A stretch of DNA of 64,000 nucleotides from Rhodoferax sp. OV413 (GTDB lineage Bacteria; Pseudomonadota; Gammaproteobacteria; Burkholderiales; Burkholderiaceae_C), in the NCBI RefSeq assembly GCF_900104385.1, contig NZ_FNJA01000005.1, positions 248,001-312,000 on the forward strand, in the 5' to 3' direction. The translations under genes and the position numbers were made by a program. Below the pieces are notes generated by a model. The model saw nothing but the letters and a program-made list of their open reading frames with translations, had not been told where the DNA came from and did not search any database. Below are positions 33,508-42,563 of the stretch, piece after piece (position 1 is the stretch's first letter; each line of letters begins with the position of its first letter).

Positions 33508-34785
33508 ATGACCACCCAGCCCCTCCCCGGCCACCCCCACATCGCCTACCAAGACAATGCCTTGTGCATAGAAGGCCAAGCCCTCACCGCACTGGCCCAG
33601 GCCCACGGCACGCCGCTGTTCGTTTACTCCAAAGCCTCGATGCTGGACGCGCTGGCCGCCTACCAGCGCGGCTTTGCCGGTCGCAACGCGCAGATCTGCT
33701 ACGCCATGAAGGCCAACTCCTCTCTGGGCGTGCTGCAGGTATTTGCCGAAGCCGGCTGCGGCTTTGACATCGTCTCCAGCGGCGAGCTGGAACGCGTGTT
33801 GGCCGCCGGCGCAGTGCCGGCCAAGGTGATCTTCTCCGGCGTGGGCAAGACCCGCGCTGAGATGCGCCAGGCCCTGCAGGCCGGCATCGGCTGCTTCAAT
33901 GTGGAAAGCACGGCCGAGCTGGAGGTGCTGAACGAAGTCGCCCTGTCCCTGGGCATGCGCGCGCCCATCAGCATCCGCGTGAACCCGAATGTGGACCCCA
34001 AGACCCACCCCTACATTTCCACCGGGCTCAAGGGCAACAAGTTCGGCATCACCCACGAAGACACGCTGGCCACCTACCAGCGCGCGGCCAGCCTGCCCGG
34101 CCTGCAAGTGCTCGGTATCGACTGCCACATTGGCTCGCAGATCACCGAAGAAACCCCATACCTGGACGCAATGGACCGGGTGCTGGACCTGGTGGACGCC
34201 ATCGAGGCCGCCGGCATCACCCTGCACCACATCGACTTCGGCGGCGGCCTGGGCATCAACTACCAGGGTGACACCCCACCCGAGGCCGATGTGCTGTGGC
34301 GCAAGCTGCTGGCCAAGCTGGACGCGCGTGGCTACGGCCAGCGCCAGTTGATGATCGAGCCGGGTCGCTCGCTGGTCGGCAACGCCGGCGTCTGCATCAC
34401 CGAGGTGCTGTACCTCAAGCCCGGCGAGCAAAAGAACTTCTGCATCATCGATGCCGCCATGAACGATCTGCCGCGCCCGGCCATGTACCAAGCCTTCCAC
34501 CGCATCGCGCCGCTGACGCCGCGTGCCGGGGAAACTACGCAGTACGACGTAGTGGGCCCGGTGTGCGAAAGCGGCGACTGGATCGGCCGCGACCGCGATT
34601 TGGCGGTGCAGCCCGGAGACCTGCTGGGGGTTTTATCTGCCGGTGCCTACTGCATGAGCATGGCCAGCAACTACAACAGCCGGGGCCGCGCAGCCGAAGT
34701 GCTGGTCGACGGTCCGCAAGCCCATCTGATCCGGGTGCGCGAAACCACGGCCGACCAGCTGCGCTTCGAAAGCCGCGTCGGCTAA
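33508..34785 (+). CDS. lysA: diaminopimelate decarboxylase
   Basis: A 425-aa PLP enzyme that makes L-lysine from meso-diaminopimelate. The PLP lysine is in ICYAMKANSSLG, with GCGFDIVSSGELERVL, the CHIGSQI segment, the glycine loop DFGGGLGINY, and the catalytic cysteine region GPVCESGDWIGRDRDL. The gene is followed by a palindromic repeat whose hairpin and T run (34807-34848) look like its terminator. I see no lysine riboswitch in the 134 bases upstream. Confidence 0.97.
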   Translation: MTTQPLPGHPHIAYQDNALCIEGQALTALAQAHGTPLFVYSKASMLDALAAYQRGFAGRNAQICYAMKANSSLGVLQVFAEAGCGFDIVSSGELERVLAAGAVPAKVIFSGVGKTRAEMRQALQAGIGCFNVESTAELEVLNEVALSLGMRAPISIRVNPNVDPKTHPYISTGLKGNKFGITHEDTLATYQRAASLPGLQVLGIDCHIGSQITEETPYLDAMDRVLDLVDAIEAAGITLHHIDFGGGLGINYQGDTPPEADVLWRKLLAKLDARGYGQRQLMIEPGRSLVGNAGVCITEVLYLKPGEQKNFCIIDAAMNDLPRPAMYQAFHRIAPLTPRAGETTQYDVVGPVCESGDWIGRDRDLAVQPGDLLGVLSAGAYCMSMASNYNSRGRAAEVLVDGPQAHLIRVRETTADQLRFESRVG

Positions 34786-34790
34786 GTCAA

Positions 34791-34848
34791 TACTATTACT
34801 TTGATAGCTGCACGCGCTTATTGGATAAGCGCTGCAGGCCTTTTTTCT
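34791..34848 (+). repeat. palindromic repeat, copy 5 (lysA terminator and msrQ C-terminus)
   Basis: It reads CTATTACTTTGATAGCTGC, then GCGCTTATTGGATAAGCGC, GCAGGCC and TTTTTTCTTT. The near-perfect hairpin followed by T6 is an intrinsic terminator on the plus strand, after lysA. On the minus strand it encodes the last ~16 residues of MsrQ (KGLQRLSNKRVQLSK). Confidence 0.8.
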
Positions 34849-35446
34849 TTAAATACTGGGCTACACGCCAGCCCAGCAGCACGGCAATGATGGCGGCGTA
34901 GACCGCCACCTCGGCAAAGTTGTTCTTGCCGGCCCGCATCCAGAAGAAGTGCAGCAAGCCCAGACCGGCAATCAGATAGACCAGCTTGTGCAAGGTCTGC
35001 CAGCGCTTGGCGCCCATGGCCTTGATCGCGCGGTTGAACGAGGTGGCCGCCAGCGGCGTCAGTAATACAAAAGCGCTAAAGCCCACCAGGATGAACGGCC
35101 GCTTGGCAATGTCCTTGGCGATGTCCGCCACATCAAAACCCATGTCAAAACCGCTGTAGCTGAGCAGGTGCAGCACCACGTAGAAGTAGACGAACAACCC
35201 CAGCATGCGCCGGAACCGCGCGAGCGAGGGGGTGTTGCTAATGGTGCGCAAAGGCGTAACGGCCAGCACGATGCAGAGAAAGCGCAAGGTCCAGTCGCCG
35301 GTGGAGCGGATCAGGTACTCGGCCGGGTTCGCGCCCAGCCCGTCGGTGAACGCGCCGTAGACCAACCAAATAAAGGGCAGCAGGCAGGCCGCGAACAGCA
35401 GCGGCTTGGCGGCAGGGTGCAGCAGCGCTTTGGACAGCGTGGCCAT
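34796..35446 (-). CDS. msrQ: MsrQ, haem-binding membrane subunit of the periplasmic methionine sulfoxide reductase
   Basis: A 216-aa protein with about six membrane segments, of the YedZ/ferric reductase-like family. It passes electrons from the quinone pool to MsrP. Haem-ligand histidines are in YFYVVLHLLSYSGFD, LHKLVYLIAGLGLLHFFW and nearby. The conserved RSTGDWTLRFLCIVLAVTPL is present. Its start overlaps the msrP stop by one base. The C-terminal tail is encoded by repeat copy 5 and convergently overlaps the lysA terminator. Confidence 0.96.
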   Translation of the reverse strand: MATLSKALLHPAAKPLLFAACLLPFIWLVYGAFTDGLGANPAEYLIRSTGDWTLRFLCIVLAVTPLRTISNTPSLARFRRMLGLFVYFYVVLHLLSYSGFDMGFDVADIAKDIAKRPFILVGFSAFVLLTPLAATSFNRAIKAMGAKRWQTLHKLVYLIAGLGLLHFFWMRAGKNNFAEVAVYAAIIAVLLGWRVAQYLKKKGLQRLSNKRVQLSK

Positions 35447-36435
35447 CAGAAATTCTTCTTCAAATCCATCCCGGCGTACAGCTGGCCGACCTGGGCCTCG
35501 TAGCCGTTGAACACCAGGGTCTTGCGCTTCTTGGCGAACAAGCCGTCTTCGCCGATGCGGCGCTCGGTAGCCTGGCTCCAGCGCGGGTGGTCCACGTCGG
35601 GGTTGACGTTGGAGAAGAAGCCGTATTCATTGGCCGCCGCCTTGTTCCAGGCAGTGGCTGGCTGCTTGTCGGTGAAACGGATCTTGACGATGCTCTTGCC
35701 GCTCTTGAAGCCATACTTCCAGGGCAGGACCATTCGCACCGGCGCGCCGTTCTGGTTCGGCAGCACCTCGCCATACATGCCAAAGGTCAGCAGCGCCAAG
35801 GGGTGCATGGCTTCGTCCATGCGCAGGCCTTCCACATACGGCCACTGCAACACGCGGGAGCCGACAAAGGGCATGGTCTTGGGGTCGGCCAGGGTGACGA
35901 ACTCGACGTACTTGGCGCTGCTGGTCGGCTCGACCAGCTTGATCAGCGAACTCAGCGAATAGCCGACCCAGGGGATCACCATCGACCAGCCCTCGACGCA
36001 GCGCAGCCGGTAGATGCGCTCCTCCATCGGGGCCAGCTTCAGCAGGTCTTCCAGGGTGTACTTGGCGGGCTTCTTGACCAGGCCCTCGACCTCGACCGTC
36101 CAGGGCGTGGTCTTCAGGGTGTGGGCGTTCTGCGCGGGATCGGCCTTGTCGGTGCCGAACTCGTAAAAATTGTTGTAGCTGCTGGCGTCTTTGTAGGCCG
36201 TGGGCTTTTCCATCACATTGGCGCCGGCCACCGCCGACTTGCCGCCTACCAAGGGCGCCAGCTTACCCGAGCCCTGGGCCAGGGCTTCGCGCCCGGCCCA
36301 GCTGGCCAAGGCCGCCCCGGCCACACCCGTAGCCATCAGCTTCACCATGTCGCGCCGCCCCTCGTACACGCGCTGTGGCGTGATCTCGCTGGAGACGGAG
36401 TGGGTAAAGCCGTTGGCGGTATTCTTGATCAGCAT
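35446..36435 (-). CDS. msrP: MsrP, molybdopterin methionine sulfoxide reductase (catalytic)
   Basis: A 329-aa periplasmic molybdoenzyme that repairs oxidised methionines. The Tat signal carries [20 protein letters not shown] (twin arginine near residues 27-28) with cleavage near ALAQ. The Mo-ligand cysteine is in [16 protein letters not shown]. The [15 protein letters not shown] segment, [22 protein letters not shown] and [19 protein letters not shown] are typical of YedY/MsrP. Confidence 0.97.
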   Translation of the reverse strand: MLIKNTANGFTHSVSSEITPQRVYEGRRDMVKLMATGVAGAALASWAGREALAQGSGKLAPLVGGKSAVAGANVMEKPTAYKDASSYNNFYEFGTDKADPAQNAHTLKTTPWTVEVEGLVKKPAKYTLEDLLKLAPMEERIYRLRCVEGWSMVIPWVGYSLSSLIKLVEPTSSAKYVEFVTLADPKTMPFVGSRVLQWPYVEGLRMDEAMHPLALLTFGMYGEVLPNQNGAPVRMVLPWKYGFKSGKSIVKIRFTDKQPATAWNKAAANEYGFFSNVNPDVDHPRWSQATERRIGEDGLFAKKRKTLVFNGYEAQVGQLYAGMDLKKNF

Positions 36436-36484
36436 GGGAGTTCCTTGGATGTGTGGGTATCAGTCGGATGGAGCCCCCAAAACC

Positions 36485-37828
36485 TTACAAGGTTCCGTAG
36501 CTGTGTAAGCCGCTGAGGAACATGTTCACGCCCAGGAAGGCGAAACTGGTCACGCCCAGACCGGCCAGCGCCCACCAGGCCGCCACGGTGCCACGCAAGC
36601 CCTTCATCAGGCGCATGTGCAGCCAGGCCGCGTAGTTCAACCAGACGATCAGCGCCCAGGTTTCCTTCGGGTCCCAGCTCCAGTAGCCGCCCCAGGCCTC
36701 GGCCGCCCACAGGGCCCCCAGCACGGTTGCGATGGTGAAAAAGGCAAAACCAACGGCGATGGACTTGTACATCACGTCATCCAGTATCTCGATGCTGGGT
36801 AGGCGTGAGGCAATGCGTTTGCGGCCCCACAGGATCGTGCCCATGATCAGCGCCGAAATCCCCAGGTACACCGCCCAGTAGCTGCCGCCGGCCTCGGTGG
36901 TGGTCTTGCGGAACACCAGCGGCATGAAGCACAGCACAATGCCCAGCAGCCACAGCGGCGTTAGCTTGTACCAGCGGGTCTCTTCGGCCTGCTGCTTGAT
37001 CAGGTAACCGAAGGCCACCATGGCGGCCAGCGCAAATGTGCCGTAGCCGATGAAGTTGGCGGGCACATGCAGCTTCATCCACCAGCTCTTGAGCGCGGGC
37101 ACCAGGGGCTGGATTTCATGCGCTTCGCGCACCACGGTGTACCAGAGCAAAAAGCCTACGGCCGCACTCACCACCAGCAGCACCATGGCGCCCAGGGCGC
37201 GGGTGTTGTACTGGGCTTCAAAGTACAGGTAGAAGGTGGCGGTGAGCCAGCAGAACAGCACGAACACTTCGTACAGGTTGCTGACAGGGATATGGCCTAC
37301 ATCGGCGCCGATCAGGTAGCTCTCGTACCAGCGCACCATGGTGCCCACCAAGGCCATGGTCACCGCCACCCAGACGATGCGTGAGCCAATCGCCTCCATG
37401 CTGGCGCTATTGCTGCCCGAAAAGGCCATGCCCAACCAGTAAAAGATCGTGGCCATGAAGAACAGCACGCTCATCCACAAAATCGCCGACTGGCTGGACA
37501 AAAAGTACTTGAGCCAGAACACGGTTTCCGAACGCGGCAGGCTGCCCTGCCCGTCCACCTGGTAGCACCAGATGGCCAGCAAGGACAGCGCAGTCACCAC
37601 CAGCATCAGCCCCCGCAGCGGCCGCCAGAACCAGCCGACCCAGATGGCGGCCGGCATGGCGGCCAGCAGAATGCCTTTTTCATAGACATCCATGAAGTCC
37701 ATGTAGCGGCTGAAGGCGAACAGGCCGCCGGCCAACACCAGCACGGCAAACAACCAGTCGAACGGGTTGCGGCGGGACAGGTAGGCTTCGTGGAGCTGTA
37801 TCGTGGCAGGTGCGGTTGCAGTATTCAT
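36485..37828 (-). CDS. ccsA: cytochrome c maturation protein CcsA/ResC type (often named CcsB)
   Basis: A 447-aa membrane protein of the system II cytochrome c synthetase. The haem-handling WWD-type motif is WGGYWSWDPKETWALIVWLNYAAW (about residues 375-398), with flanking histidines (MRLMKG...WLHMRL). The start MNTATAPATIQLHEAYL (37828) directly follows the ccs1 stop (one base between). It forms the export and attachment machine with Ccs1, and provides cytochrome c4 and others with covalent haem. Confidence 0.95.
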   Translation of the reverse strand: MNTATAPATIQLHEAYLSRRNPFDWLFAVLVLAGGLFAFSRYMDFMDVYEKGILLAAMPAAIWVGWFWRPLRGLMLVVTALSLLAIWCYQVDGQGSLPRSETVFWLKYFLSSQSAILWMSVLFFMATIFYWLGMAFSGSNSASMEAIGSRIVWVAVTMALVGTMVRWYESYLIGADVGHIPVSNLYEVFVLFCWLTATFYLYFEAQYNTRALGAMVLLVVSAAVGFLLWYTVVREAHEIQPLVPALKSWWMKLHVPANFIGYGTFALAAMVAFGYLIKQQAEETRWYKLTPLWLLGIVLCFMPLVFRKTTTEAGGSYWAVYLGISALIMGTILWGRKRIASRLPSIEILDDVMYKSIAVGFAFFTIATVLGALWAAEAWGGYWSWDPKETWALIVWLNYAAWLHMRLMKGLRGTVAAWWALAGLGVTSFAFLGVNMFLSGLHSYGTL

Positions 37829-37829
37829 G

Positions 37830-39938
37830 TCAGTCTTTCGCCCCAATGAGTTTGCTCTTGAGGTGGTCAAATTCGCGGTCGCCGTCCAGCGTCTTGCGGT
37901 TGGTGGACAAGGCCATGGAGGCATGGGTCAGGCCGTCGCGGGCACTGAGCCAGACCCAGACGCGGCGCTCACGCACATACAGCATGGCAAACACGCCCAG
38001 GATCAGGAACGCGCAGCCAAGATACACCACCTTCTTGCCCGGCGCACGTGCCACCTGGAATACGCTGGCCTGCACCTGGGTGAAGTCGGTCAGCTGGAAG
38101 GCCATGGGCGCGGGGTAGAGCTGCGCATCGCTCAGCGCCAGCACCGCCTGGGTCATGAAGCCCTGGGTTTTCTCGTTCGGCTCTAGCGGTTGTAAGCCAG
38201 CCTGCTCCTGGGTGATTTGCGCCAGCTCAAACAATACGCCATTCAGTATGCGCACCAGCACTTCGCCAGCCCGGGCCCGCTCGGCCTCGGGCACATTGGT
38301 TTCCATGAAGTCGGCGATCGCCTGCAGGCCGCCGATAGCCGGACCCTTACCGGTCGGCGCACTGCCGGCAAACAAGGCCATGGCGCGGTCGGCCGACTGG
38401 GCCAGCTGCTGGGCCAGCTCGGGGCGCGAGCGGTCGACCGCATGGGCCGCATAGCGCTGCACCGCCTGGGCGCGCACTGCCGGGTCGGCCAGCGCCGCAC
38501 GCAGCCGCAAGAAGGTGCTCATCTCGCCCTGCGCGTCCACCGGAATCCGCAGGTAACGGAAGGCATCCACCGGGTTCTCGCGCATACCCAGCAGGTACGA
38601 AGGCACGCCGTCGCCGGTGTCTACCGGCAACATGTAGTTGTGGAATTCGCGCGCCTGACCGGCCGCATCGCGCAGCTTGTAGGTGATGCTGGGGCCGACA
38701 TTGCGCAGCACTTTCTCGGTCTGGGTCTTGTTGGCTGCGCCCAGGCGGGAGTCGATGGCGTGGCGCAGGTCGACCTTGCGCACGTCCACACCCGGCGCGC
38801 TGTTGGCGCCGAAGTTCTCGACATTGATGACGCGCAAAGCCGTGTACTCCAGGCTGAGCTTTTCGCCATCCGCGCCCTTGGCCAGCTGTGAAGTACCGCC
38901 GATCACGCCTTCGATCTCGAATGGCTTGGTGGCGGCCGCCATCGGCACGGCGCGCAGCTTGACCGCCGAGCCGCCGTCGTCAAAACTGGACTGGTAGATC
39001 TCCACGCCCTTGTAGTTGGCCGGGTGGTTCACCTCGACCCGCGCAGGAATGGCGGCGCCGGTTTCCTTGTCGTGGATCACGATGTCGCTGGCAAACAGCT
39101 TGGGCATGCCGGTCGAGTAGTACTCGACGATGAACTTCTTCAGCTCGATGGCGAATGGCAGGTCTTGCACCACCACGCCCTCGGCCTGGTTCAGGATGGC
39201 GGTACTGGACTGTGTGCCCTCGGCCACCAGGATGTTGCCGCGGAAGGTCGGATTGTTCGGGCCCAGCCGGTGCGCAGGCGCCACATCGGCAATCAAACCA
39301 CCACCGGTATACGCCGACTTGCCGTTGAGCAGCATCTGCGCCTTGACCACCAGATCGCCGTCGAACAAGCCGCCCAGGCAGATCAGCACGATGGCGCTGT
39401 GCGCGGCGATGTAGCCGAGCTTATTGGCGGCGCCAGCCTTGGCCGCCACCATCCAGCCGTTGTCGCGTTGCTGCAGCTTGACCTTCCAGCCCCCGCTGAC
39501 CAGGGTTTGGCCGATGCGGCGGGCCGCGGCTTCGGGTTGCTCATCCAAGCCGGCTTCGGCCCGGTGCGCAAAGGCTTTCAGGCTTTGCTCGCGGATGTTT
39601 TCCTTGAAGACCTTGAAGTCGGCCAGGATCTTGGGCGTGCTGCGGGCGATGCACAGCGATGTGCTGAGCACCAGAAACGCCAGGATCAGCATGAACCACC
39701 AGGCGCTGTACACCGTGGTCAGATTGGCAGTAGCAAACACCTGGGCCCAGAACGGGCCGAACTGGTTCACGTAGTTGACCAGCGGCTCTTGTTGCTTGAG
39801 CACCGTACCGATCACCGACGCAATGCAGATCACCGTCAACAGCGAGATCGAGAACCGCATCGACGACAGCAACTCCACCGCAGAGCGCAGCGCATGGGAG
39901 CCGGTTTTGACGCGAACGCCGTGGGTGGTAACTGACAT
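37830..39938 (-). CDS. ccs1: cytochrome c maturation protein Ccs1/ResB
   Basis: A 702-aa partner of CcsA in system II. It has N-terminal membrane segments (SISLLTVICIASVIGTVL, WWFMLILAFLVLSTSLC), LGYIAAHSAIVLICLGGLFDG, a large periplasmic domain (~residues 210-640), and a last membrane segment (VVYLGCAFLILGVFAMLYV). The conserved VEVNHPANYKGVEIYQSSFDDGG resembles the family motif NxPxxYxGxxxYQ. It is co-transcribed with ccsA. Confidence 0.95.
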   Translation of the reverse strand: MSVTTHGVRVKTGSHALRSAVELLSSMRFSISLLTVICIASVIGTVLKQQEPLVNYVNQFGPFWAQVFATANLTTVYSAWWFMLILAFLVLSTSLCIARSTPKILADFKVFKENIREQSLKAFAHRAEAGLDEQPEAAARRIGQTLVSGGWKVKLQQRDNGWMVAAKAGAANKLGYIAAHSAIVLICLGGLFDGDLVVKAQMLLNGKSAYTGGGLIADVAPAHRLGPNNPTFRGNILVAEGTQSSTAILNQAEGVVVQDLPFAIELKKFIVEYYSTGMPKLFASDIVIHDKETGAAIPARVEVNHPANYKGVEIYQSSFDDGGSAVKLRAVPMAAATKPFEIEGVIGGTSQLAKGADGEKLSLEYTALRVINVENFGANSAPGVDVRKVDLRHAIDSRLGAANKTQTEKVLRNVGPSITYKLRDAAGQAREFHNYMLPVDTGDGVPSYLLGMRENPVDAFRYLRIPVDAQGEMSTFLRLRAALADPAVRAQAVQRYAAHAVDRSRPELAQQLAQSADRAMALFAGSAPTGKGPAIGGLQAIADFMETNVPEAERARAGEVLVRILNGVLFELAQITQEQAGLQPLEPNEKTQGFMTQAVLALSDAQLYPAPMAFQLTDFTQVQASVFQVARAPGKKVVYLGCAFLILGVFAMLYVRERRVWVWLSARDGLTHASMALSTNRKTLDGDREFDHLKSKLIGAKD

Positions 39939-39970
39939 GGAACGGTAAGAGGCTTGGGTAACAGAATCTA

Positions 39971-40005
39971 AAAAGGGCGGGCCATCAGAGATGGCCCGCC
40001 CTTTT
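39971..40005 (-). terminator. intrinsic terminator after cytochrome c4
   Basis: A perfect 15-bp stem, AAAAGGGCGGGCCAT (39971-39985) against ATGGCCCGCCCTTTT (39991-40005), with loop CAGAG. The terminal A/T pairs give a short U tract on either strand. It lies 52 bases after the cytochrome c4 stop and before ccs1. Confidence 0.85.
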
Positions 40006-40057
40006 AGGGTGTGAACTGGGCGCTTGGTTCCCTAGAGAACGCCGCGCTCAGCCAGCA

Positions 40058-40696
40058 TCAATGCAGGCCGGCGATGTAGTCGGCTACGGCTTTGATCTCG
40101 CGGTCGTTCAATTTGGCGGCCACCTGGGTCATTTGCGGGCTGTTTTTGCGTCCACCGTCGCGGAAGGTGGTCAGCTGGGCTGCCACATAGTCGGCATGCT
40201 GGCCACCCAGGCGCGGGTACTGGGCAGGAATGCCGGCGCCATTGGGGCTGTGGCAGCCGGCGCAGGCGGCGATCTGGCGGTCGGCAATGCCGCCGCGGTA
40301 GATGCGCTCGCCCAGGGCGACCAGTTCTTTGTCTTTGGCGAAGCCGGGCTTGGCTTTCTTGGAGGCGGTCCAGAAAGCGATGTTGCGCATGTCCTCATCG
40401 CTCAAGGTGGTGGCAAAACCCTTCATGATGGCGTTGTTGCGCTTGCCGGACTTGAATTCCTGCAGCTGCTTGACCAGGTATTCGGGGTGCTGCTGTGCCA
40501 GCTTGGGGTTGGCCGGAATGCCCGAGTTGCCATCGGCTCCGTGGCAGGCTGCGCATACAGCGGTGAAGCTGGCCTCGCCCTTGACCAGATCTGGTTTGGC
40601 GGCCACAGGCGCTGGGGCTTTTTCTTCGTTGGCCGAGGCCGACATCAGGGGAGCGGCCAGCGCGACGGCGGTAAGCAAGGAGACAAGAAGCTTCAT
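40058..40696 (-). CDS. dihaem cytochrome c4
   Basis: A 212-aa periplasmic cytochrome with a signal peptide (MKLLVSLLTAVALAAPLMSASA) and two haem sites, CAACH (near residue 53) and CAGCH (near residue 150). Each is followed by a downstream Met-ligand region (NNAIMKGFATTLSDEDM; NSPQMTQVAAKLND). The two-fold layout is that of cytochrome c4, an electron carrier to terminal oxidases. The reading frame continues far upstream, but the start at 40696 is fixed by the signal peptide. It neighbours the ccs genes. Confidence 0.94.
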   Translation of the reverse strand: MKLLVSLLTAVALAAPLMSASANEEKAPAPVAAKPDLVKGEASFTAVCAACHGADGNSGIPANPKLAQQHPEYLVKQLQEFKSGKRNNAIMKGFATTLSDEDMRNIAFWTASKKAKPGFAKDKELVALGERIYRGGIADRQIAACAGCHSPNGAGIPAQYPRLGGQHADYVAAQLTTFRDGGRKNSPQMTQVAAKLNDREIKAVADYIAGLH

Positions 40697-40760
40697 ATCG
40701 AGGGGTGTGTCTATTGTCTGTTCTAGGGCGTACAACCCAATGATTCTACAATGCAGGCCC

Positions 40761-40779
40761 GGTTCTCTCGCTGAGAACC
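40761..40779. promoter_or_regulatory. short inverted repeat just upstream of engB
   Basis: GGTTCTC-tcgct-GAGAACC is a perfect 7-bp palindrome in the 96-base gap between the divergent cytochrome c4 and engB genes, ending 13 bases before the engB ATG. It could be an operator or a 5' leader hairpin over the ribosome-binding region. No function is shown. Confidence 0.35.
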
Positions 40780-40792
40780 TACTGAAGATTGT

Positions 40793-41566
40793 ATGATCCC
40801 TACCTCTACACCGCCCACCGATGGCTCCTCGGCGAGCCCATCCGGCGCGCCCCGCGGCACCCAGCCCCCGCAGAAAAGCCAGGCCGTCATAGCCTCGGGC
40901 TGGATGCACACGGCTAGATTCCTGACCACCGCGCCCCAGCTGCACCACCTGCCGCCGCTCACCGTGCCCGAGATCGCCTTCGTCGGCCGCTCGAATGCTG
41001 GCAAATCCACCTGCATCAATACCTTGACGCAACAAAAGCAGCTGGCCTACGCCTCCAAGAAGCCGGGCCGCACCCAGAACATCAACCTGTTCAGCCTGGG
41101 CAAGCAGGGCGTGACCGACGCCGTGCTGGCCGATTTGCCCGGCTACGGCTATGCCGCCGTGCCCAAGGCCGACAAGATCCGCTGGCAGCAGGTGATGGCC
41201 AATTACCTTGTCACGCGCGAGAACCTGGTCGGCATCGTGATGATGTGCGACCCGCGCCACGGCCTGACCGAGCTGGACGAAATCCTGCTCGACATCGTGC
41301 GCCCCCGGGTCGCCGAAGGCCTGAAGTTTCTGATCCTGCTGACCAAGGCCGACAAGCTGAACCGCGAAGAGGCCACCAAGGCCTTGTCGATTGCGCGGCT
41401 GCAGGCCGGTGGCGGCGAGGTCAAGCTGTTCTCCGCTCTCAAGAAGCAGGGTATCGATGAAGCCAGCCAGCTGCTGTGGCAGTGGGCGCACCCGGTGGTC
41501 AAGGAAACCCCGGCAGCAGCAGCGCCTGCGCCGCTGGAAGAGCCTGAAAACCTCGACGAAAATTAA
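40793..41566 (+). CDS. engB: ribosome biogenesis GTPase EngB/YsxC
   Basis: A 257-aa GTPase needed for 50S subunit assembly. G1 is GRSNAGKST, G3 is DLPGYGYA, G4 is LLTKADKLN, and the family segment is KKPGRTQNINLF. The core begins near residue 38 (MHTARFLTTAPQLHHLP), so the start used here gives an unusual ~37-residue Pro/Ser-rich extension. No Shine-Dalgarno precedes the inner ATG at 40904, so the longer form is retained with some doubt. The C-terminal tail is Ala/Pro/Glu-rich. Confidence 0.94.
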   Translation: MIPTSTPPTDGSSASPSGAPRGTQPPQKSQAVIASGWMHTARFLTTAPQLHHLPPLTVPEIAFVGRSNAGKSTCINTLTQQKQLAYASKKPGRTQNINLFSLGKQGVTDAVLADLPGYGYAAVPKADKIRWQQVMANYLVTRENLVGIVMMCDPRHGLTELDEILLDIVRPRVAEGLKFLILLTKADKLNREEATKALSIARLQAGGGEVKLFSALKKQGIDEASQLLWQWAHPVVKETPAAAAPAPLEEPENLDEN

Positions 41567-41570
41567 GCGT

Positions 41571-41630
41571 CTTTTAGGCCTCCAGCACAGATTCCACCTG
41601 CGCCAGTAGCTACCAAAACCATAGTAAGCA
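41571..41630 (-). repeat. palindromic repeat, copy 6 (engB / acyltransferase convergence)
   Basis: The minus strand reads TTACTATGGTTTTGGTAGCT, then TGGCGCAG...CTGTGCTGGAGGCCTAAAAG. The match to the pattern is weaker in the second arm. It fills the gap between the convergent engB and acyltransferase stop codons. Confidence 0.55.
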
Positions 41631-42497
41631 TCAATACACCTCGGCCGCTCCCGGCGGCCGAGTCTTGAAGCGTTTGTGGACCCAGAAGTACTGCTCGGGC
41701 ATGGTGGCGATGTAGTCCTGCAGCCGCCGGTTCATCAGTGCGGTATCGGCCTCGGCGTCGTTGGTGGGGAAGTCCTCCCAGGCCGGAAGAATCTCCACCT
41801 CGTAGCCGGTCGGCGTCATGCGCGTCAGCACCGGCACCACCTTGGCGCGGCCCAGGCGGGCAAAGCGCGACAGCGAGGGCACGGTGGCCGCGGCCACGCC
41901 GTAGAACAGCACAAAAAACGCGTCCTTGGCGCCAAAGTCCATGTCCGGCAGCAGGTACAGCGGCTGGCCCTGGCGCAGCGAGGCGACGATTTCTTTGACG
42001 CCCTGGCGCCGGTCGAACAGGCGCGCATTGCCAAAGCGCTGCCGGCCCTCGGCGATCCAGGCGTCCATCACCTGGTTCGACTGCGGGGTGAAGATGGTGT
42101 TGAAGTCGCGAGACACCTGCTGCGACAAGGCGGTGGCGCCCGCGTCCAGGCCGACGAAATGCGGCACGAACAGCACGGTCGGCGTGTCACCGTCCAGCTG
42201 GGCCACGTCGCCGACGATCTTCAGGCGCTGCAAGGTGCGCTCGGGTGGGCCGTGCCAGAGCCAGCCGCGATCCAACCAGGCCTGGGTAAAGTTAATGAAG
42301 ATTTTGCGCACCAGCGCACGCCGTTCCTGCGCAGACAGCTCTGGAAAGCATAGCAAAAGATTGGTATCTGCCACTTTCCGCCGCGAACGCACCAAATGAA
42401 ACAGCATCACCCCCAGGGCTGCGCCAACGGCCCGCAGCCCGGCCAGCGGCAGGCGCGCCAACACGCGCATCAAAACAATCACTGCATGCGAAAACAT
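41631..42497 (-). CDS. LpxL/LpxM-like lysophospholipid acyltransferase (copy A)
   Basis: A 288-aa acyltransferase of the HtrB/LpxL superfamily. It has an N-terminal membrane anchor (FSHAVIVLMRVLARLPLAG), the HX4D catalytic motif in VPHFVGLDAG, and the LLPDMDFGAKDAFFVLFYG substrate segment. The start MFSHAVIVL is chosen because of the anchor. It is probably a secondary acyltransferase for lipid A. A second, similar gene lies 66 bases upstream in the same direction, so the pair likely adds the two secondary acyl chains. Confidence 0.92.
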   Translation of the reverse strand: MFSHAVIVLMRVLARLPLAGLRAVGAALGVMLFHLVRSRRKVADTNLLLCFPELSAQERRALVRKIFINFTQAWLDRGWLWHGPPERTLQRLKIVGDVAQLDGDTPTVLFVPHFVGLDAGATALSQQVSRDFNTIFTPQSNQVMDAWIAEGRQRFGNARLFDRRQGVKEIVASLRQGQPLYLLPDMDFGAKDAFFVLFYGVAAATVPSLSRFARLGRAKVVPVLTRMTPTGYEVEILPAWEDFPTNDAEADTALMNRRLQDYIATMPEQYFWVHKRFKTRPPGAAEVY

Positions 42498-42563
42498 CGA
42501 ACTTCCAGTTAATGTGAAATAACTTTCATGACTCGGGCTGCTCTGCACCCAAGTGCCTGAAAG

